Part shown: piece by piece, positions 60,109 through 64,000 of the stretch
Numbering within the stretch: position 1 is the first letter of the stretch
Layout of the letters: every line of letters begins with the position of its first letter
Assembly: GCF_001500065.1 (NCBI RefSeq)
Contig: NZ_LQIN01000001.1
Coordinates: forward strand, 124,001-188,000
Length of the DNA stretch: 64,000 bases
From: Mycobacterium sp. IS-3022
GTDB taxonomy: Bacteria > Actinomycetota > Actinomycetes > Mycobacteriales > Mycobacteriaceae
Direction: 5' to 3'
The notes under the pieces: generated by a model
Told to the model about the DNA's origin: nothing
Seen by the model: the letters and a program-made list of their open reading frames with translations, nothing else
Databases searched by the model: none
Translations under genes and position numbers: made by a program

Positions 60109-60804
60109 GTGACAACCGCATACACCGACGTCCGCGACCCCTTAGTTGCGGACGAGGGCGTCTACGCCCCGCAGGAAGATTCGCGACTGCTCATCGAGGT
60201 CATGGACGGCACCGCGCTGGCACGCGGCCGGCACGTCGTCGATCTGTGCACGGGAAGCGGCGTCGTCGCCGTCGGTGCCGCCGAGCAGGGTGCCGCATCG
60301 GTCACCGCTCTCGACATCTGTCCGCGCGCAGTGCGATGTGCGAGGGCCAACGCTCTAGGGGCCGGAGTCAACGTCGACGTGCATCTCGGATCATGGGCGC
60401 GGGCAGCCGAATTCGGTCCCTTCGATCTGGTCGTCTGCAATCCGCCGTACGTGCCGCACGATCCGGCCGCCGCGTGCAATCCGCTTCCGGCCCACGTCGG
60501 ACCCGCACGCGCCTGGGACGCCGGGTGCGACGGTCGACTGGTGCTCGACCCGCTGTGTGCGGCGGTTCCGGAAATCCTCGACCACGGCGGCAGCCTGTTG
60601 TTGGTGCAGTCGGAGTTCGCCGATCCGCGCCGAACGCTCGGTGCACTCGCCAGCGTCGGACTCGACGCTGAAATCGTTGCGCGGCAATGGATACCGTTCG
60701 GCCCGGTGCTGATCTCGCGGGCCGAGTGGCTCGAGGGAACGGGCCGCCTCGAACCCGGCCGTCGCGAAGAGGAACTGTTGGTGATCCGGGCGGACAAGCC
60801 GTGA
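60109..60804 (+). CDS. Class I SAM methyltransferase, HemK2/PrmC-like (NPPY motif)
   Basis: 231 aa. Motif I VVDLCTGSGVVAVGAAE, acidic ALDICPRAV, and VCNPPYVPHDP, the NPPY signature of N-methyltransferases that modify Gln or Asn side chains or nucleobase amines. The YAPQEDSRLLIEVM start is typical of the HemK2 branch. GTG 60109 has GAAAGG upstream. The CDGSH gene overlaps its stop (GTGA). Substrate unknown; a stress-time modification is possible. Confidence 0.85.
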   Translation: MTTAYTDVRDPLVADEGVYAPQEDSRLLIEVMDGTALARGRHVVDLCTGSGVVAVGAAEQGAASVTALDICPRAVRCARANALGAGVNVDVHLGSWARAAEFGPFDLVVCNPPYVPHDPAAACNPLPAHVGPARAWDAGCDGRLVLDPLCAAVPEILDHGGSLLLVQSEFADPRRTLGALASVGLDAEIVARQWIPFGPVLISRAEWLEGTGRLEPGRREEELLVIRADKP

Positions 60805-61028
60805 GTAACGCCGAACCCCGGATCGTGCGGGTGGTGCCGAACGGCCCGCTGATGGTGCAGGGACCGGTTCGCATCGAGATGCCCGACGGGCAGGTGGTGG
60901 AATCGGACCGGTTCATGGTGGCCGTCTGTACCTGCCGGCGCAGCAAGGATTATCCGTTGTGCGACACCAGTCACCGGTGTCGGCCGGGCCGCACGCCGGC
61001 CAAGGCGTCAGCCAAGCGGTCGGCGTAG
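60801..61028 (+). CDS. CDGSH-type iron-sulfur protein
   Basis: 75 aa. The [2Fe-2S] motif is complete: CTCRRSKDYPLCDTSHR (CxC, then C-D-x-x-H). GTG 60801 overlaps the methyltransferase stop, so both are co-translated. Small CDGSH proteins handle electrons or clusters. Its 3' end overlaps the convergent diiron-like gene by 21 nt; the two are often neighbours in actinobacteria. Confidence 0.9.
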   Translation: MSNAEPRIVRVVPNGPLMVQGPVRIEMPDGQVVESDRFMVAVCTCRRSKDYPLCDTSHRCRPGRTPAKASAKRSA

Positions 61029-62027
61029 CGACGAGCGGTTGTCGGTCCAGCTGTCCATCAGATGCTTGGCCAGCCGCTCCTCGACCACATCGCGCGCCCG
61101 GATGCCGAACACGACGTCGCGGTCCAGATGTGGTTCCCTGGCGACGAGGTCGCCGACGACATCGGTGCGCACCACCTGCTCGTGGACGGCGTCTGCCACC
61201 ACATGCTCCTGGTAGAACGCCACGCAGGCGTCGGGGGCACCCATCCGGCGCAACGCCTCCACCAGCCGTCGTGAACCGGGCGACGAGGTGATCTCCGTCG
61301 ACGCGAAATGTCCTATCGAAGCGCCGCGCAACTCCCGGTGCAACCCGAACAGCGACATCAGGTTCACCGACGACAACGCGTCGGCGGACACGTGATCGAG
61401 GTAGCCCAGATACGACGAGTCCAGGCCGGCCGCCTCCATCAGCTCGGCGTACAGGTGCTGGTGCACGTGTTCGCCTCGGCCGCCGCCGAACTCGTCGAAC
61501 TCGACGGCGACGAAGGTCGCTTTCGCGTGGCCCGCCAGCCGCGGGATGGTCCAGGCGTGCGGGTCGCCCTCTTTGAGGTGGTACACCGAGCGGTGCACGA
61601 AGTACTCGAGCATCTGCTCCCAGGTGCCCTTGTCGCGCAGGTGATACGACGGACCCTCGCCGTCGACCGGTTCGATCGACAGCTTGTCCATCTCGGCTTC
61701 CGCGGTCTCGCCCTCGGCGATCTCACCGACATCCTGGCGCACCGCGCTGAGGAACGACTCCTCCAACCTGCCGCGCAGGTGCAGCAGCGCGGGATTCCAC
61801 TCCCAGCGCGGGCTCACGCCGGCGAAACCGCGGTAGTGCAGCTCGTAGCAGATGTAGAGGGCGAGCTGAAGGTCCAGCCCGTATGGGTCCGCCTCGCACA
61901 TCGGAACATCGATCGGACGCGCGTGCAGGGCCGGCCGGCCTCGCTGGAGGAGGTCGATGATTGCGGCGGACAGCGGCCCGACGGCCTTCGGCAGAGCAGG
62001 CTCGACTAGCGTCGACGGTTTCGTCAC
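61008..62027 (-). CDS. Iron-containing redox enzyme family protein (heme-oxygenase-like diiron oxidase)
   Basis: 339 aa, all-helical. Candidate metal ligands are the Glu/His pairs FLSAVRQDVGEIAEG, FVHRSVYHLKEGDPHAW, VAVEFDEFGGGRGEHVHQHL and AFYQEHVVADAVHEQ. This fits the HDO superfamily, which performs varied oxidative reactions. GTG 62027 lies 10 nt after a SigF-type -10. Convergent with, and overlapping, the CDGSH gene. Reaction unknown. Confidence 0.8.
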   Translation of the reverse strand: MTKPSTLVEPALPKAVGPLSAAIIDLLQRGRPALHARPIDVPMCEADPYGLDLQLALYICYELHYRGFAGVSPRWEWNPALLHLRGRLEESFLSAVRQDVGEIAEGETAEAEMDKLSIEPVDGEGPSYHLRDKGTWEQMLEYFVHRSVYHLKEGDPHAWTIPRLAGHAKATFVAVEFDEFGGGRGEHVHQHLYAELMEAAGLDSSYLGYLDHVSADALSSVNLMSLFGLHRELRGASIGHFASTEITSSPGSRRLVEALRRMGAPDACVAFYQEHVVADAVHEQVVRTDVVGDLVAREPHLDRDVVFGIRARDVVEERLAKHLMDSWTDNRSSLRRPLG

Positions 62028-62037
62028 GCCCTGCTCA

Positions 62038-62063
62038 ATACCCGGCGTTCCCGCCGGTCAAAC
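62038..62063 (-). promoter_or_regulatory. SigF-type promoter of the iron-containing redox enzyme gene
   Basis: Minus strand: GTTT (62060-62063), 16-nt spacer, GGGTAT (62038-62043). Confidence 0.7.
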
Positions 62064-62142
62064 ACATTTCGGCGCCGAACCGCCAGCGTGAGTCACTCGA
62101 CTTGCCCGCTCAGCAAATTCACCGAGCCGATGCCTTCTTCTT

Positions 62143-62186
62143 GTCGGGGTGGCGGGATTTGAACCCACGACCTCTTCGTCCCGAAC
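62143..62186 (-). tRNA. 3' half of tRNA-Pro (CGG): attachment-site remnant of an integrated island
   Basis: Read on the minus strand, 62186 to 62143 gives the anticodon loop (TTCGGGA, anticodon CGG), the 3' anticodon stem CGAAG, variable loop, T-arm GTGGG-TTCAAAT-CCCGC and acceptor strand CACCCCG-A. The D-arm and 5' acceptor strand (expected to start CGGGGTG) are absent; upstream bases are unrelated. A fragment from the anticodon loop to the 3' end is the typical att core of tyrosine-recombinase islands. The working tRNA should be at the far end of the island, outside this window. Confidence 0.8.
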
Positions 62187-62700
62187 CACGGCACCAGGGT
62201 GTTTGAATAAGCTCGATGCGTTGGGTGGAGTGAGAAGTAGCAGTTCAGCGGTGTTGGCGGGGTTGAGTGGAGCTGGGCGAAGTGCAACTGTGCTGCGGAC
62301 TGTCTGCGGACTGGACGGATGCGCGGGGCCGCGATGAACGTCAGGGCTGATCAGCCGCTGTCGCTCAGCAATTTTGGGCGTGTCCAGAGGTGGATTTATG
62401 AATAGCCTGATGTCAGGGGACCGGTTGAGGCAACGGTCCTGGATCCATGAGCTGGCGTCTAACTTGCCTGTGCGCGGCGGTAGCCGTACGACGGAGGTCT
62501 CTACCGGCGAATAGGGCAATGAACCGCAGCCTTGGTCAACGATATGCTCTGCGAGGGAGGTCGGCGCACTTCAGGCTGGCCTGTTCACGATCCGCTCTTC
62601 CTTGATCGCTCCACCTGCGAGCCATTGTAGGCAATGATGAATGGATCGCGACTTTCTGCGAAGACGGACCGCCACGACTCGCTCTAGGAATGAACCTCCG
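62187..62700. other. Island left edge without recognisable gene
   Basis: 514 nt between the tRNA-Pro fragment and the AvcD-like gene. Composition shifts to lower GC towards its right end. A minus-strand frame across 62058-62519 contains the RDEEVVGSNPATPT run produced by reading through tRNA sequence and is not taken as a gene. Promoter elements for the downstream gene are not convincing; AGGA lies 11 nt before its ATG. Confidence 0.5.
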
Positions 62701-64000
62701 ATGACAGATCAGGATGCCGTCGCGGCATACGACCCAGACCTTGCTTCAGTCTGGAACGAACTCATCTTCGGAATAGTTCGTCCTGTTGGAGTAGACCGCG
62801 ACAGGTTCGTGTCCGCGCTAACACAACAACTAAGTACCTTCGGCTATGTCGTGCACCGCGTTCATCTAAGCGAGCTTTTCTCGGAGATGTACATGAGTAA
62901 TGCCCCGCAGCTGAAGAATATGTCCGAGGCGGACCGCATTAATTCGCTTATTGACGCCGGAGATGAGTTGTGCGAACGCAGCGGGACCGCGGCGGCAGTT
63001 GCATTATGCGGGGTTTTGGACATTCGCGAACGTCGGAGAGATGCTGATCCCGCGCTCGATCGGGTCGCCTACATTTTGGATTCCATAAAGAGGGTTGAAG
63101 AGGTGTACCAGCTCAGAAATCTTTATGGAGACAGATACATCCAATTTGGTTTGCAGTCGGCAGACGATAACCGACGATCTTTTCTGATTTCGAAAGAAAG
63201 GTCCAAATCCTTCGCCAAGACTGCGGGCGAAATTGAGTCGAGCGTCAGCATCCTGATGGAGCGCGACCTTCGTGAGTCTAGTAGTTTCGGCCAGAACACG
63301 ATGCGGTCCTTTCCCTTGTCGGATGTTTTTGTCGATATGGATTCCGATCCTGAACGCCAAATAGCTCGTTTCGCAGACCTGTTGTTCGGCCGGCCGGAGT
63401 ATCCGGTACCGACATGTGAAGAGTATGGAATGCAGCTGGCGACTATAAGCAGCACGCGGTCACCAGAATTGGGCCTTAAGGTCGGGGCGGCAATCCTAGC
63501 TGAAGATGATCGTGTCATCGCAATGGGTGTGAATGCGCATCCGGAGGAGAAAACGCAATCGCCTGCATTCGATGAGAATGCTTCAGATATTGGTAAACTA
63601 ATTCTCGATACAATACAGAATCTAGCTCCCAACTACCTGAATGAATCCGCACAGGAAAAACTGGAAGAAGATCCGGATGGATTCACCCGCGAACTTCTTG
63701 ATGGTGCTCTGAAATCAGCTCAGATTCGAGATCTTACCGAATTTCAGCCCACCGTGCATGCCGAGATGTCAGCTTTACTTGATGCAATACACGCGCAATC
63801 TTCGCTCAAGGATGTGACGATGTATGTGACGGCCTATCCGTGTCACGGGTGTGCGAAGCACCTAGTAGCTTTGGGGCTACCTGTCGTCTATTTGGAGCCG
63901 TATCCCAAAAGTCGCGCAGCGACGATGTATGGAAGAACGGTCAGTAAAACATTTCGAGCATTCACTGGTGTCGCTCCAACCCGGTATCAGAAGTTGTTTG
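62701..64000 (+). CDS. Anti-phage dCTP deaminase-like protein (AvcD type), 3' truncated by window
   Basis: 433 codons are open to the window end. The N-terminus (NELIFGIVRPVGVDRDRFVS, then LSTFGYVVHRVHLSELF) matches the P-loop-like entry of AvcD proteins, though a GKT/GKS is lacking. The C-terminal deoxycytidylate-deaminase domain has GLKVGAAILAEDDRVIAMG and the zinc site: HAE (H353, E355) and PCHGC (C381, C384). AvcD enzymes deplete dCTP/dCMP during phage infection, often held by a small RNA. Codon use is clearly A/T-richer (ATA, TTA, AGA) than neighbours, and it is the first gene after the tRNA-Pro att remnant, indicating transfer. An alternative is a divergent dCMP-deaminase-fold protein. 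Confidence 0.75.
   Translation, partial: MTDQDAVAAYDPDLASVWNELIFGIVRPVGVDRDRFVSALTQQLSTFGYVVHRVHLSELFSEMYMSNAPQLKNMSEADRINSLIDAGDELCERSGTAAAVALCGVLDIRERRRDADPALDRVAYILDSIKRVEEVYQLRNLYGDRYIQFGLQSADDNRRSFLISKERSKSFAKTAGEIESSVSILMERDLRESSSFGQNTMRSFPLSDVFVDMDSDPERQIARFADLLFGRPEYPVPTCEEYGMQLATISSTRSPELGLKVGAAILAEDDRVIAMGVNAHPEEKTQSPAFDENASDIGKLILDTIQNLAPNYLNESAQEKLEEDPDGFTRELLDGALKSAQIRDLTEFQPTVHAEMSALLDAIHAQSSLKDVTMYVTAYPCHGCAKHLVALGLPVVYLEPYPKSRAATMYGRTVSKTFRAFTGVAPTRYQKLF

Noticed and set aside
62058..62519. Minus-strand 153-aa frame at the island edge
   Set aside because: It contains RDEEVVGSNPATPT, the familiar translation of tRNA 3' sequence, and crosses the tRNA-Pro fragment; it is a false frame.

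Overview
The window is about 64 kb of high-GC actinobacterial chromosome, almost certainly from a rapidly growing Mycobacterium/Mycolicibacterium. The backbone runs dnaQ-like, leuA, ask, asd, egtABCDE, a GCS2 ligase, a methyltransferase, glpK, an RDD protein, SpoIIM, DUF58, MoxR, DUF4350, DUF4129 and YqeY. From memory this is the gene order of M. tuberculosis Rv3711c to Rv3688c. Leaderless-looking starts (TANNNT about 7 nt before ATG/GTG), heavy ATGA/GTGA/TTGA stop-start overlap and SigF-type promoters fit the same assignment.

Layout. (1) 1-4.4 kb: the end of a DEDDh exonuclease, a 27-bp hairpin repeat, leuA behind a Leu-codon leader peptide, a small membrane protein and an Ntn hydrolase. (2) 4.7-24.1 kb: a locus absent, as far as I recall, between leuA and ask in M. 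tuberculosis. It holds a Wzx/Wzy-type exopolysaccharide cluster: initiating sugar-phosphate transferase, four glycosyltransferases, Wzy, Wzz-like, Wzx, GalU, a BcsB-like protein and an EfeO lipoprotein. Embedded in it is an aminoacyl-carrier-protein module: an aaRS-like amino acid:[carrier protein] ligase, an ACP, a dedicated AcpS-type transferase and a double alpha/beta hydrolase with unusual nucleophile sites. (3) 24.5-31.2 kb: ask-asd, three exported or membrane proteins, a frameshifted heme catalase and Ohr. (4) 31.3-36.7 kb: the complete, translationally coupled ergothioneine operon egtABCDE, meeting a GCS2-family ligase tail to tail. (5) 38-49 kb: a metallo-hydrolase, an acyltransferase, a methyltransferase, glpK and an accessory block with PadR, AraC and TetR regulators, a carotenoid oxygenase and small membrane proteins. 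(6) 48-56 kb: RDD, SpoIIM and the MoxR-DUF58-DUF4350-DUF4129 envelope operon, interrupted at its convergent junction by a 234-bp MITE-like element. (7) 56-62 kb: a stress block (F420 oxidoreductase, Mn-catalase, hemerythrin, small hydrophilic protein, CDGSH protein, diiron-like oxidase) in which seven SigF-like promoters can be read. (8) 62.1-64 kb: the 3' half of a tRNA-Pro gene marks the edge of an integrated island of lower GC. Its first gene is an anti-phage dCTP-deaminase-like (AvcD-like) protein, cut by the window end.

How the genes work together. leuA and ask-asd supply branched-chain and aspartate-family amino acids. The EPS locus has all the classes of protein needed to build, flip and polymerise a surface polysaccharide, and the carrier-protein module suggests an aminoacyl decoration, by loose analogy with the Dlt system (inference). 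Redox defence is layered: ergothioneine, Ohr, Mn-catalase, hemerythrin and a broken heme catalase. The most notable items are the EPS-linked aminoacyl-carrier module, the tRNA-Pro island with its AvcD-like gene, the MITE placed exactly in a shared CTAG stop signal, and the dense SigF-like promoter cluster.
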